DNA of 64,000 nucleotides from assembly GCA_965246765.1 (NCBI GenBank), contig CBDFFJ010000001.1, positions 228,936 to 292,935 of the forward strand, in the 5' to 3' direction. The translations under genes were made by a program, and so were the position numbers. Under the pieces are notes generated by a model, which was given only the letters and a program-made list of their open reading frames with translations, ran no database searches and was not told the origin of the DNA. Each line of letters opens with the position of its first letter. Within the stretch, counting starts at the first letter, position 1. Shown in pieces: positions 34,415 through 42,994 of this stretch. Origin of the DNA: UBA1952 sp965246765 (GTDB taxonomy: Bacteria; Bacteroidota; Bacteroidia; Chitinophagales; Chitinophagaceae).

Positions 34415-35986
34415 TCAATCTTCCTGCGCCTGCATCAGCGGGGCAAGTGAGGAGTCTATGGCAATGGCCTGCCGGCAGAGTGCCCGACCTTCTTTACCCT
34501 TGCCCATCTTAATGTTGGCCAGTCCCACCTTGAACAGGGTACGCGCGTTTTTGTCCTCGCTTGTCATAAGCCTGTCCCAGGTGCTGATCGCTTCCCTGTA
34601 GCTCCCGTTGTTGTAATACACATCGCCGAGCGCATTGATCAATGCCACATCGGTTGGGCGCACCAGAAGCATAGCGGTAACGATGCGCACGGCCTCGTCC
34701 GGCTGGTTCGCGTCTGCAAGCGTATTCGTCAGGTTCTTATAATAGTCCGGGCCGGGCCGGTAACCTTTTTCCAGCGCCTTTCTAAAGCAGGCGACGGACT
34801 CGCTGTATTGCCTGTCTGTGCTTAAAGCCAGCGCCAGCTCATAAATGCGCCCGGGCTGTGAGACGCTGTCTATGCGCAGCGCCTGCCGATAATAGATAAT
34901 GGCCTGACCGTAATTTTCCATTTGCACCAGCATGCGGGCAATCAGGAATGGCGCCTCGCTATTTTCGGGCTCATCTTTTGATGCCTGCTGCATCAGCTCA
35001 ATAGCCTTGCCGTGATTCTGCCGGGCCTGATAGGCTTTGCCAAGCATGAAGGCCCAACCCTTTGAGTCTGCAACCTTTGTGCGCAACGCAGGCACCATAG
35101 CCAGCACTTTATCATACTGACCATAGTTGTAGTACATGCGGACCAGCTTCCACTGGTTTTCATAGTCTTCGGGCCGTATCAGCGCAATGGCTTCCAGGGC
35201 TTTCAGCGCAGGCGCCGTCCGGTTCATCTTCAGGCACGCTTCGGCAATCCCCGTCTGTGCTTCCAGGCTTTGTGCATCTATACGGGCGGCCTTCTCATAA
35301 TACCTCCAGGCCTCAGCATATTTCCTTTCAAACAGGTTCTTATCGGCCAGGCCCAGGTAAGCGGATATGATGAGCTGAGAATCCTTTTTCGCGAGGCTTT
35401 GAGCCGCGTCGCTGAACGTGACCGTTTGTCCTGACACCGCTTTGGTAATCAGGCCGCGGCTTATGGCCAGCTCCAAGGCAGCTGCGCCGTTGGAGCTATC
35501 CAGGCTTAGCGATCTTTCAAAATGAGTGAGTGCCAAGCCTTCCGCCTTCGTTTTTCGCGCTATCAGGCCGAGATAGAAATATCTGGCGCTGCTGTCGCTC
35601 ACAAACTGAGAAACGGAATTGCCGCTGTCGGAGCTGTTGCCAAGCGGGCCAAGCAGTTCTGCCGGGGGCAGGGCAAGCCGGTACCGCGTTACGGAATCCA
35701 CTTTGCGGGGGGCGTTGATGTGCGGCCCGGCGTCTCCGACTTCATCCAAGCACAAATTGATTGTCTGTTCCAGCTTGGAAGACGCAAAGGCATACCCGCT
35801 CCAGAAGCTTGCTTTATTTAGCGTTCTGAATGTAGTAAGCTCTGATAGCGCCGCAGCGTAATCGGCTCTGCGAAAGGCCATTCTCCCAGAGCTGTAATAC
35901 TGAACTCCTTTCAGACTGTCGTTACCCTGGCACCAGCTCTGTACTGCGGCACACAAGATCAATACAGTCAGAAACAGTCTTTTCAT
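34415..35986 (-). CDS. Secreted TPR-repeat protein
   Basis: A 523-aa protein with signal peptide MKRLFLTVLILCAAVQSWC ending before QGNDS. Tetratricopeptide units run through most of the length: ARYFYLGLIARKTKAEGLALTHFERSL, AEAWRYYEKAARIDAQSLEA, AFMLGKAYQARQNHGKAIELMQQA, AIIYYRQALRIDS, ESVACFRKALEKGY, and a last unit NALGDVYYNNGSYREAISTW. ATG 35986 was chosen because 16 extra upstream codons precede a normal signal peptide. Such proteins usually act as periplasmic scaffolds, for instance in T9SS or gliding machinery; this is only family knowledge. It is transcribed divergently from the TPR-MORN module at 36351. Confidence 0.78.
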   Translation of the reverse strand: MKRLFLTVLILCAAVQSWCQGNDSLKGVQYYSSGRMAFRRADYAAALSELTTFRTLNKASFWSGYAFASSKLEQTINLCLDEVGDAGPHINAPRKVDSVTRYRLALPPAELLGPLGNSSDSGNSVSQFVSDSSARYFYLGLIARKTKAEGLALTHFERSLSLDSSNGAAALELAISRGLITKAVSGQTVTFSDAAQSLAKKDSQLIISAYLGLADKNLFERKYAEAWRYYEKAARIDAQSLEAQTGIAEACLKMNRTAPALKALEAIALIRPEDYENQWKLVRMYYNYGQYDKVLAMVPALRTKVADSKGWAFMLGKAYQARQNHGKAIELMQQASKDEPENSEAPFLIARMLVQMENYGQAIIYYRQALRIDSVSQPGRIYELALALSTDRQYSESVACFRKALEKGYRPGPDYYKNLTNTLADANQPDEAVRIVTAMLLVRPTDVALINALGDVYYNNGSYREAISTWDRLMTSEDKNARTLFKVGLANIKMGKGKEGRALCRQAIAIDSSLAPLMQAQED

Positions 35987-36350
35987 TAAGCGGGAAATAC
36001 GGGAGCGGAAGGAGATAAGGACAAGCAAGGACATGCTGTATTTGCATTCCTTATTTGTATAAATATTTGTATGATTTCAAAATTGCCTCCTTAATAGACG
36101 GAGACTCCGGCAATTGGTTGGGTAGGCGATGTATTGAAATGCCAAAGCGCAAAACTATGCGTAGCCTCCGCTTTGCGCGGCAAGTTTCCAAAAGGAGAAT
36201 GGGAATGTGATTAAATCCGTTGCCGAAGCTTCACGGTCAACCTTTTACAGAACTCGGTAATCAGCCATCTTCGTAAGCCGCGAATTAGGGATTAGCACCT
36301 ATGGCAGGCCCTTAGAAGAAATGTAGGTTTGTTGTCTATTCACAATAACT
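35987..36350. other. 364-bp divergent intergenic region
   Basis: This gap separates two divergent TPR genes. It contains a TAGGTTTG -7 match (listed separately) and a short dyad GCGCAAA (36147-36153) / TTTGCGC (36172-36178) of uncertain meaning. I see no small gene or RNA structure in it. Confidence 0.5.
36324..36331 (+). promoter_or_regulatory. Candidate -7 element for the TPR-MORN operon
   Basis: TAGGTTTG is an exact TAnnTTTG match 20 bases before the start codon at 36351. The -33 element is not evident. Confidence 0.4.
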
Positions 36351-37553
36351 ATGAAGCGTCTGACAAAGCTGCTGGTCCTGAGCATAATTTTCTGCCTGCT
36401 GGCCGGCGCCGAACGTGCAATCGCGCAGGAGCCATCCAAAGAGGAGCAGGCAGCCATTAGTCTATACCAATCCGGCAAGACTGATGAAGCGATTGTTGCA
36501 TTTAGCAATATCCTGAAAACGGCACCGCGCAACGCGAATGCAGCAGGCGCATTGTCGCAGCTTTATATGCGGAAGGGTGACAACACTGCTGCGTACAAGA
36601 CTGCTATTGACGCGATGAAGCTATCGCCTGATGCTCCGGATCTGGCCATCAATGCTGCGGCAGCTGCATTAAAGCTGGCCAAGCCGGATGACGCCCTACG
36701 GCTGATGGACGCAACCATAATAAAAGATCCAAAGCTGGATTACGCGCATTACATACGCGGGAAAGCGCTGGATGCGAAAGGCCAGCTGCAGCAAGCCATC
36801 GGCGCGTATAGTAAGTCTATTGCGCTGAAGGCTGACTTCCCGGACGTGTACTACAATCGTGGCGCGGACTTCTATGCCATCAGCCGCTACAGCGATGCGC
36901 TGAAAGATTTTAATAAGCTGCTGGAGCTGGATGCCACATGGAGTATCGGGTACAACAAGCGGGGAATGGCCAATTATGCGCTGGGCAATGCCGATGCGGC
37001 GATAGAAGACTATACGAAGACTATAGAGCTGCAGCCAGAAAGCGCTATTCCTTACGCCAACCGCGGCCTTATTTACTTAGAGCGGAAGCTGCTGTCCGCC
37101 GCAAAGGCAGATTTCCTGAAAGCGGTTTCGCTGGAACCCAATTATGCGGAGGGTCACTACGGGCTCGCGCGTGTGTACAATGAAGAACGCGCTTTTGCTC
37201 AGGCGTTGCCGGAAGTTGAAAAGGCGATTTCGCTGAGTACACAGATGCCGGCATATCTGGCAACGCATTGCGCGACGCTTATTGGTCTTGACCGGGATCG
37301 CGAGGCAATTCCGGTTGCGGAAAAGATTATCACTTTGAATGAAAGAAACACGGACGGCTGGATATACAAAGCCAGCGCTCAAAGCAATATAAAAGACTAC
37401 AGCGCCGCTATTGCCACGATGAATACTGCCGTGACGAAGCTGCCTGATAACTATTTGCTCTATGCCCTGCGCGCAGGCATCTACCGCCAGCAGGGAAACA
37501 CAGCTGCTGCTGAAGCGGATGATGTAAAAGCGAAGAGCCCCGGCACGCGGTAA
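36351..37553 (+). CDS. Secreted TPR protein, intact paralogue
   Basis: A 400-aa protein with signal peptide MKRLTKLLVLSIIFCLLAGAERAIA. Ten or so TPR units follow, including SGKTDEAIVAFSNILKTA, AIGAYSKSIALKADFPDVYY, ALKDFNKLLELDATWSIGYN, AIEDYTKTIELQPESAIPYA and AKADFLKAVSLEPNYAEGHY. It is closely related to the broken gene at 23511-24588 and reveals where that copy lost a repeat. It heads a three-gene + strand operon (24-base gap to the MORN gene, then 33 bases to the next). The pair TPR-MORN occurs at both loci, so the two proteins probably work together at the cell envelope. Function is unknown. Confidence 0.8.
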   Translation: MKRLTKLLVLSIIFCLLAGAERAIAQEPSKEEQAAISLYQSGKTDEAIVAFSNILKTAPRNANAAGALSQLYMRKGDNTAAYKTAIDAMKLSPDAPDLAINAAAAALKLAKPDDALRLMDATIIKDPKLDYAHYIRGKALDAKGQLQQAIGAYSKSIALKADFPDVYYNRGADFYAISRYSDALKDFNKLLELDATWSIGYNKRGMANYALGNADAAIEDYTKTIELQPESAIPYANRGLIYLERKLLSAAKADFLKAVSLEPNYAEGHYGLARVYNEERAFAQALPEVEKAISLSTQMPAYLATHCATLIGLDRDREAIPVAEKIITLNERNTDGWIYKASAQSNIKDYSAAIATMNTAVTKLPDNYLLYALRAGIYRQQGNTAAAEADDVKAKSPGTR

Positions 37554-37577
37554 ATTCACTACTTTAATCTCACAGCC

Positions 37578-38417
37578 ATGATACGAGCTTTCACGATTGC
37601 CATTGCAGTAATTACAGTCACCTCGCGTCCCGCAGATGCGCAATGCCTTTCGGGGAATTGCATCAGCGGTAAGGGGAAGTACGACTTCGGCTGGTGCAGC
37701 TACGAGGGAGCGTTTAAGAATGGAAAGCCCGATGGAAAGGGCAGCATGAAGTACAGTGACTATACTTACACGGGAACCTTCAAAGATGGCGTTGAAGACG
37801 GCGACGGCAGCATTACCTATACCGACGGGCGCAAAGAGGCCGTGCGTTACATAGGCGGGCAAAAAGTAGATGGCCCCTTGAAAATCGCCGCATCAGAATA
37901 CAAGCCGGTTGAGGGCCGCGACGAGGCCTGCATCTCAGGTGATTGCAACAATGGCTTTGGCACATACCAGTTTCCTTCCGGCAACAAATATGTTGGCCAT
38001 TTTAAAGACCGCTCGCGCGAAGGAGATGGCACGTTTTACTTCGCCAATGGCGAACAGTTTACCGGCACTTTTCAAAACAATAATTACAGCAACGGCACCT
38101 ACACTTTTTCTACCGGAGCCACTTATACGGGCACCTACGACGCGCAGAATAATCCGATGAATGGCGTCGTGAAAGCGGGCAGCCGCAGCGTGCCTATCTT
38201 CAACGGGAAAGCCATAATACCGAAGCAGGAATCATACGGCTTTGAGAACACGGAAGCCACGCGGAAGGCGGCGCAGGCGCGGGGCAGTGACAAGCCAAAG
38301 ATTCCGGTCATCAACTGGGGCAGCACTTCATCTTCCAGCGATGTGAGCGACAAAGCCGCCCGCGACGTTCAGAAAATGCTGGACCGCATGGACCGGCCAA
38401 CGTACACGCATTGGTAG
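37578..38417 (+). CDS. Secreted MORN-repeat protein
   Basis: A 279-aa protein with signal peptide MIRAFTIAIAVITVTSRPADA, then CLSGNCISGKGKYDFGWC. MORN units include YEGAFKNGKPDGKGSMKYSD, YTGTFKDGVEDGDGSITYTD, YVGHFKDRSREGDGTFYFAN, FTGTFQNNNYSNGTYTFST and YTGTYDAQN. The C-terminal ~70 residues are Lys/Ala/Ser-rich and lack the zinc-finger tail of the paralogue at 22638. The conserved first cysteine pair (C-x4-C-x11-C) is shared by all three MORN-type proteins of this family in the window. It is the middle gene of the operon starting at 36351. Confidence 0.8.
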   Translation: MIRAFTIAIAVITVTSRPADAQCLSGNCISGKGKYDFGWCSYEGAFKNGKPDGKGSMKYSDYTYTGTFKDGVEDGDGSITYTDGRKEAVRYIGGQKVDGPLKIAASEYKPVEGRDEACISGDCNNGFGTYQFPSGNKYVGHFKDRSREGDGTFYFANGEQFTGTFQNNNYSNGTYTFSTGATYTGTYDAQNNPMNGVVKAGSRSVPIFNGKAIIPKQESYGFENTEATRKAAQARGSDKPKIPVINWGSTSSSSDVSDKAARDVQKMLDRMDRPTYTHW

Positions 38418-38450
38418 GCGATTCAATTATTTGAAACATCCAAAACACGT

Positions 38451-39338
38451 ATGCACCACATCTTCAAAACGCTTCCTGCCACCATCGCGATAGTTTGCGC
38501 GCCTTTTATTGCCGCCGCTACCACGCCCGGGCATCTCATCAAGTGCATTTTCGGCGATTGCCAGAACGGAACGGGCGAGGGCATCATTTCGCTGAACGAC
38601 AATTTCGTGGGCGAGATTCATTACAAAGGCGGCTTTAAAAACGGCCTGATGGACGGCGAAGGCGTGGCTGCCTATAGCGATGGCCGCATCATCATCGGCG
38701 AATTCACGCGTAACGAGCCGTCCGGCAAAGGCTCGCAATGGCAAGGCAAAACGGTCGCCGGTCAGGTAGTGCCGGATTCTTCGGCAGACGTGCTTTTCGG
38801 CAAGTGGGATGAGGATGATGTGATGAAAGGCATCATGGTTAACAAAGACGGCTCAATGCGCGTTTATACCCGCGGCCATAAATACCTGAGCACGAACAAG
38901 GTCAAAGACAAGTGGATTAATGAGCAGGCCGAAGCATTTATCGCCGCACGCAAAGGGCAATTCGCAGCGCCTGCAAAGCCAACTCAGGAACTCCGGGAGC
39001 TGGCTACGCGCAACATCAATGTAGCGCGCGACCGCTGGAGCGAATGCATCCAGTGGGATTGCCTCACCGACCGCCAGTATTACATAGACGTGCAATCCAA
39101 CGAAAAGTACCACGCCATGCCTTTCGGCGGTCATGTAACGGTACAAATCGTAGCGCCGGACAACACAGTCGCCTTTGAAGCTGAAGCGGGCACCTACTGG
39201 ACGCCCCGCACGGCGGGCCAATACACTTTCCAGGTAAAATTCTATCAGGATAAAATCATCGGCGACTGGAGGGAACACTCCTCATACGTGGACGGCATGC
39301 GCCTGCAATGGTGGCTGAAGTCATTGCGCAAGCTGTGA
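38451..39338 (+). CDS. Secreted protein with MORN-like N-terminus
   Basis: A 295-aa protein with signal peptide MHHIFKTLPATIAIVCAPFIAAA and the family motif CIFGDCQNGTGEG. Only about two MORN units remain (YKGGFKNGLMDGEGVAAYSD and IGEFTRNEPSGKG). The C-terminal half is different from the two other MORN proteins: it contains NINVARDRWSECIQWDCL and GGHVTVQIVAPDNTVAFEAE, which reads as a beta-sandwich-like segment. It ends the operon from 36351. I do not recognise the C-terminal domain. Confidence 0.72.
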   Translation: MHHIFKTLPATIAIVCAPFIAAATTPGHLIKCIFGDCQNGTGEGIISLNDNFVGEIHYKGGFKNGLMDGEGVAAYSDGRIIIGEFTRNEPSGKGSQWQGKTVAGQVVPDSSADVLFGKWDEDDVMKGIMVNKDGSMRVYTRGHKYLSTNKVKDKWINEQAEAFIAARKGQFAAPAKPTQELRELATRNINVARDRWSECIQWDCLTDRQYYIDVQSNEKYHAMPFGGHVTVQIVAPDNTVAFEAEAGTYWTPRTAGQYTFQVKFYQDKIIGDWREHSSYVDGMRLQWWLKSLRKL

Positions 39339-39365
39339 TAATCAATGAACGTGCCCGCCCGTTGT

Positions 39366-39413
39366 CCAGGGATTAAAATCCCTGGCTATTATATTAGGCC
39401 GTCCCTACGGGAC
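39366..39413. repeat. REP-like intergenic palindromic element
   Basis: Two adjacent hairpins: CCAGGGATT / AATCCCTGG (39366-39385, 2-base loop) and GTCCC / GGGAC (39401-39413, 3-base loop), joined by an AT-rich linker. I recall very similar short elements being scattered through many Bacteroidota genomes. It lies between the convergent genes at 39338 and 39448, where it may also serve as terminator. Only one copy occurs in this window; no transposase is adjacent. Confidence 0.6.
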
Positions 39414-39447
39414 TACCACGTAAAAACGATACAAAACCAGGGCTGAA

Positions 39448-40953
39448 TCAGAAATCCATTATCGTGCCGCCGGTCACGGCGTAATCGCGGCCCGGCGTAC
39501 CGGAGATTTTTACGTCTTCGCCCTTGCCGAGATACTTCATGGTGCCGCACGAGCGGTCGCTGCCATTAAGCAAGCCGGAGGCCTTTGCCTGTACTTCTTC
39601 CCAGGTATGCTTGCTCAGGTCTGCGTCCACTTTGCACAGTGTTTTAAAGTTCCGCTGGCGGCTGTCGCTGCAGTCGGAGATGAAGACATACGTCGCATAT
39701 ACGGAAGCACGCCGGCCACCGCCTCCGCCTGCCACCGGCGCTTCAGCAGCCGTGCGATATGTGTGAAACGCAGCCGCGGTATTGTTCACTTCTATGTACA
39801 CGATGGAGCGGGTAGTGCCGGCCCAGTTTCGTATGAAGCGCACGGCTACCACGGCGTCGCCGGACTCGTAGTACATATTTGCCTCGCCGTTTTTGTAGGC
39901 AGTAACCGGGCGACCGAGGCCGGTGATACAATCCGACACTTTCTTCTTCCACCCCTCATACTTTCCCCGCAGGGCATACTCGTAAGGAATGTCCTCAACC
40001 GCTGCATACATGTAGTACGCGCCGCCAATGCCGGAGATGGCCGTTTGCAGCGCGCCGATTAGCTGCACCGAAGAATTAAGCACCGAGCCGTCGTTGGAAT
40101 AATCGCGGATATAGGTTCCGGTCTTAGCAATTTCTGTTGCAAGAGATTTTAGTCCCTGCGCGCCGCTTTCCGCTGCTTTCATAGCCTGTTGCAGGGAGCC
40201 GCAAAAGTCGGAAGCCGGCGTAATGCGCGTGTTAAGTGCAGATGTTGCCGGTTTAGCACTGGCTATTGTCTCCACAGATCTTTTCCTGGCAGTTTCCAGA
40301 TTTTCTTCAATGGTGTACGTGCGCGTCAGCTTGCCATCGCTGCTTTTAAAAGCAGTGGTAGTGCCACTTTGCATGAAGGCTCCCTTCACTGTGTCGTCGT
40401 GGCCGGCCAATACGATTCCGCCACTTGTTGGCAGATTATCGCGCCAGTATCCGGCAAGCACTTCTCCGTCAATGAAGCGATATGCGCCCTGATACGTGTG
40501 GTAGGTAGCGGACGCCGCGCCTTCGTACTTGTCGCCGTTGCTAAAGCTTATCACCACTCCCAATCCCGAAATTCCTTCGCCGGAAAAAAGGCCCTTGTAC
40601 GTCCAGCCTCCGGCCTTGCTCTGGTACTCACCGGCGGAGTATTCGTTGTTGCTGTACTCGCCGTCATAGCGGTCGCCGTTCTTAAAGTACATAACGCCTT
40701 CAGACAGCGCCCCGTCTGCGCCGAAGTGGCCGACGTATTTCCGCTTCGGCTCCGCAGCCGTGTCTTTTGAGAAGAAGAGCACGCCCATCTCGCCCGGCTT
40801 ATCCGAGCCTTCCACGAGGCGCTTCGTTGCCATGCTGCCTATGCGCAATAATGGCGCATCCGTTGTATTGACGCTGTGAATAACGCGTGTTTCCTGCGCC
40901 AGGCAACTGCCTGCGCCAAGCAAGAAGAGTATTGCGAATGATTTCAATTTCAT
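39448..40953 (-). CDS. Secreted MORN protein fused to the C-terminal domain seen at 15885
   Basis: A 501-aa protein with signal peptide MKLKSFAILFLLGAGSCLA. Residues ~70-200 carry MORN units (YVGHFGADGALSEGVMYFKN, YDGEYSNNEYSAG, YKGLFSGEGISGLG, YEGAASATYHTYQG). From ~250 on, ASDFCGSLQQAMKAAESGAQ to GTPGRDYAVTGGTIMDF is homologous over its full length to the stand-alone secreted protein at 15885-16766. The fusion links the unknown C-terminal domain to the MORN family clustered here. Both end in the same IMDF, so the C-terminus is constrained. Function unknown. Confidence 0.78.
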   Translation of the reverse strand: MKLKSFAILFLLGAGSCLAQETRVIHSVNTTDAPLLRIGSMATKRLVEGSDKPGEMGVLFFSKDTAAEPKRKYVGHFGADGALSEGVMYFKNGDRYDGEYSNNEYSAGEYQSKAGGWTYKGLFSGEGISGLGVVISFSNGDKYEGAASATYHTYQGAYRFIDGEVLAGYWRDNLPTSGGIVLAGHDDTVKGAFMQSGTTTAFKSSDGKLTRTYTIEENLETARKRSVETIASAKPATSALNTRITPASDFCGSLQQAMKAAESGAQGLKSLATEIAKTGTYIRDYSNDGSVLNSSVQLIGALQTAISGIGGAYYMYAAVEDIPYEYALRGKYEGWKKKVSDCITGLGRPVTAYKNGEANMYYESGDAVVAVRFIRNWAGTTRSIVYIEVNNTAAAFHTYRTAAEAPVAGGGGGRRASVYATYVFISDCSDSRQRNFKTLCKVDADLSKHTWEEVQAKASGLLNGSDRSCGTMKYLGKGEDVKISGTPGRDYAVTGGTIMDF

Positions 40954-40965
40954 AAGAGCATTTTT

Positions 40966-40997
40966 AAAAAAAAGGGCAGGCCGTCTTGGCCGCCCTT
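40966..40997 (-). terminator. Hairpin terminator between two - strand genes
   Basis: AAGGGC-A-GGCC (40972-40982) pairs with GGCC-G-CCCTT (40988-40997 region) around GTCTT, with a run of A residues on the + strand at 40966-40973 giving the U tract for - strand transcription. It lies just after the WD40-like gene ending at 41030 and before the start of the 501-aa gene. Confidence 0.7.
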
Positions 40998-41029
40998 GTA
41001 AAAAATGGTTGTGTGATAGAAGGTTGACA

Positions 41030-42031
41030 TCATTCTTTTAAAGCCTTTCCGGCAAGCTTCACCAGCGTGCTCATGTCTGTAGTCACCACCTGGCGTTCTG
41101 TTGCAAAAGCTGCTTTTTTGCCGCTTGGGTCAAGGGCTACCCACTCAATATCCGGCATACCCTGGCCGTTCAATTCTGCGCCGGAAATGTCTTCGTTGAA
41201 TGCAAACACGCCTTGCTTATCGGTGAGTAATATCAGCTTGCCATCTGCAGAAATAGCTGCATTGTAAAAGCCGCCGAGGCTGGTTGTATAAAGCTGCTTG
41301 CCGGTATTCAGGTCATAGACATAGGTGTCGTGCGAGTAAGAGCAGAGCACGCGATTGCTTACCGCGGCTACGGCGCTCACCAGGTTTTTCTGTCCGCTTG
41401 GCGGCGCGATGCTTTGCAATTCTTTCCAGGTTTTTGAATCCCAGACCTTGAGCAGGTCGCCGCCGGCTGCTACAAGCTTCCCATCGTCGGTAAAGGCCAC
41501 TTTGACGATAATCCGTTCATCCGGATTGCCGTCCAATTCCTTGATCATCTTGCCCGTGGCTACGTCCACCACACGCACCTTGCCTTTAGGCGTGCCGAAG
41601 GCCAGCAGCTTGCCATCGGCAGAGAATGCCATCTTGAAAGCGACATTCTCCAGCTTGTCCGGGAAGAGCGTACGGTGCTTTGTCGTGTCGGTAAGGTCGG
41701 TAAGCACGAGGCCGGTGAAGGCAATGAATGCGGCCATCTTTTTGCCATCCTGCGACAATGCCACGCTCCAGGCTGGCGCGCCGTCCCAGTGATACCTCAC
41801 CTTCTCGGTAGCGGCGTCATAAACTGTGATGTCGCCGTGCGTGCCGTCGTCCATTTTTTCGTGGGAAGCGGCAATAAGCAGTGTGCCCGACCTGCTGTAG
41901 CCGACGTCCACCGTTTTCGCATCGGCCTCCTGATGCTCCCGGTAGAAGTCTTTGTAGGCGTTTTGCGCGGAGGCGCCTGTAATGGCCAATGCCAGTGCAG
42001 AAAAAAGGATAGCATGTTTCAAGTGTTCCAT
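41030..42031 (-). CDS. Secreted WD40/YVTN-like beta-propeller protein
   Basis: A 333-aa protein with signal peptide MEHLKHAILFSALALAITGASA. Repeated blade-like segments are visible: WSVALSQDGKKMAAF, KMAFSADGKLLAFGT, KVAFTDDGKLVAAGGDLLKVWDSKTWKELQ, NAAISADGKLILLTD and EWVALDPSGKKAAFA, at about 40-residue spacing, giving six or seven propeller blades. No catalytic motif is visible. It is probably a periplasmic scaffold or sensor. A terminator follows at 40966-40997, so it is a separate transcription unit. Confidence 0.75.
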   Translation of the reverse strand: MEHLKHAILFSALALAITGASAQNAYKDFYREHQEADAKTVDVGYSRSGTLLIAASHEKMDDGTHGDITVYDAATEKVRYHWDGAPAWSVALSQDGKKMAAFIAFTGLVLTDLTDTTKHRTLFPDKLENVAFKMAFSADGKLLAFGTPKGKVRVVDVATGKMIKELDGNPDERIIVKVAFTDDGKLVAAGGDLLKVWDSKTWKELQSIAPPSGQKNLVSAVAAVSNRVLCSYSHDTYVYDLNTGKQLYTTSLGGFYNAAISADGKLILLTDKQGVFAFNEDISGAELNGQGMPDIEWVALDPSGKKAAFATERQVVTTDMSTLVKLAGKALKE

Positions 42032-42322
42032 AGGTAAGCTGTTTAAAAGAAGTGGGACTTTGATCAGTTCTATACAAAGTGCGCAATAACCAGGTTTTTA
42101 TAGGGGCTGACGTAAAGCAATGCTTTGAAAGGTGTAAAACTGCGTTTTACATGCGCCCGCCGCAATGGGTATTAGTCGCTGAAAGGCGTAGGTACTTATA
42201 CCCATTCTCACATGAGTAGCGCCTGTAACTATTCCCATTCATTCCTTTTCGGGACGTGGACCGCATAACCCTGAAAGCTCAACACGATTAGCCACAGGTC
42301 AGAGCTCGTGTACCATGGACAG

Positions 42323-42982
42323 CTATTCCAGCCCATTCTTAATTGCCCACTTCACGAGGCCAACCGTTGACTTGCAGCCGGTCTTTTCCAGAATGTTTGC
42401 GCGGTGATTGTCCGCCGTCTTCTTGGAGATGAACAGCTCGTGGCCGATTTCCTCGCTCGTCATTTCCTTGACGATAAGCGCGAGGATTTCCAGCTCGCGT
42501 GCGCTCAGCATCCGCTGCACTTCTTCCTTTGTTTTCTCTTTCTGGAACTGGCCGTAGATGATGGGCAGGATGGATTCGGAGAAGTACGTGCCGCCATTGG
42601 TAATACGATGCAACGCCTTCAGCAGCTCGTCTTTGCCGGAGCTTTTCAGGATGTAGCCATCGGCCTCGGCCATCACCGCATCCTGCACCGCGGCGATGGA
42701 GGAATACATAGACAACACCAGCACGTAGATATGCGGGTAAGATGCCTTCACCATTTTGCACAGCTCAATACCGGACAGCAGCGGCATGGAGATGTCGGTA
42801 ATGAGCACGTCAAACGCATCGGGCGTCGCCATCACCATTTCCATTGCGTGCTGACCGTCCGGCGCGGTGGCCGCTATGTGGAATTGCGCGTGGTTGCCCA
42901 GCATGCCTTTAATGCCGTCAATGATGATCTGATGGTCGTCGGCGAGCAGGATGTTTACCGGGCGGGTGGCGGGGGCTTCCAC
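42323..42982 (-). CDS. NarL/LuxR-family response regulator
   Basis: A 219-aa two-component response regulator. The receiver domain (10-130) has the acidic pocket ADDH (14-17), phospho-acceptor D63 in LITDISMP, and the conserved Lys in YILKSSGK. The C-terminal LuxR-type HTH begins LSARELEILALIVKEMTSEE and includes ISKKTADNHRANILEKTG. The start is GTG at 42982. It lies 12 bases after the histidine kinase reading frame and was cotranscribed with it. With the kinase broken, the regulator may be orphaned or phosphorylated by another kinase. Confidence 0.88.
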   Translation of the reverse strand: MEAPATRPVNILLADDHQIIIDGIKGMLGNHAQFHIAATAPDGQHAMEMVMATPDAFDVLITDISMPLLSGIELCKMVKASYPHIYVLVLSMYSSIAAVQDAVMAEADGYILKSSGKDELLKALHRITNGGTYFSESILPIIYGQFQKEKTKEEVQRMLSARELEILALIVKEMTSEEIGHELFISKKTADNHRANILEKTGCKSTVGLVKWAIKNGLE

Positions 42983-42994
42983 AGAAATCCTGGT

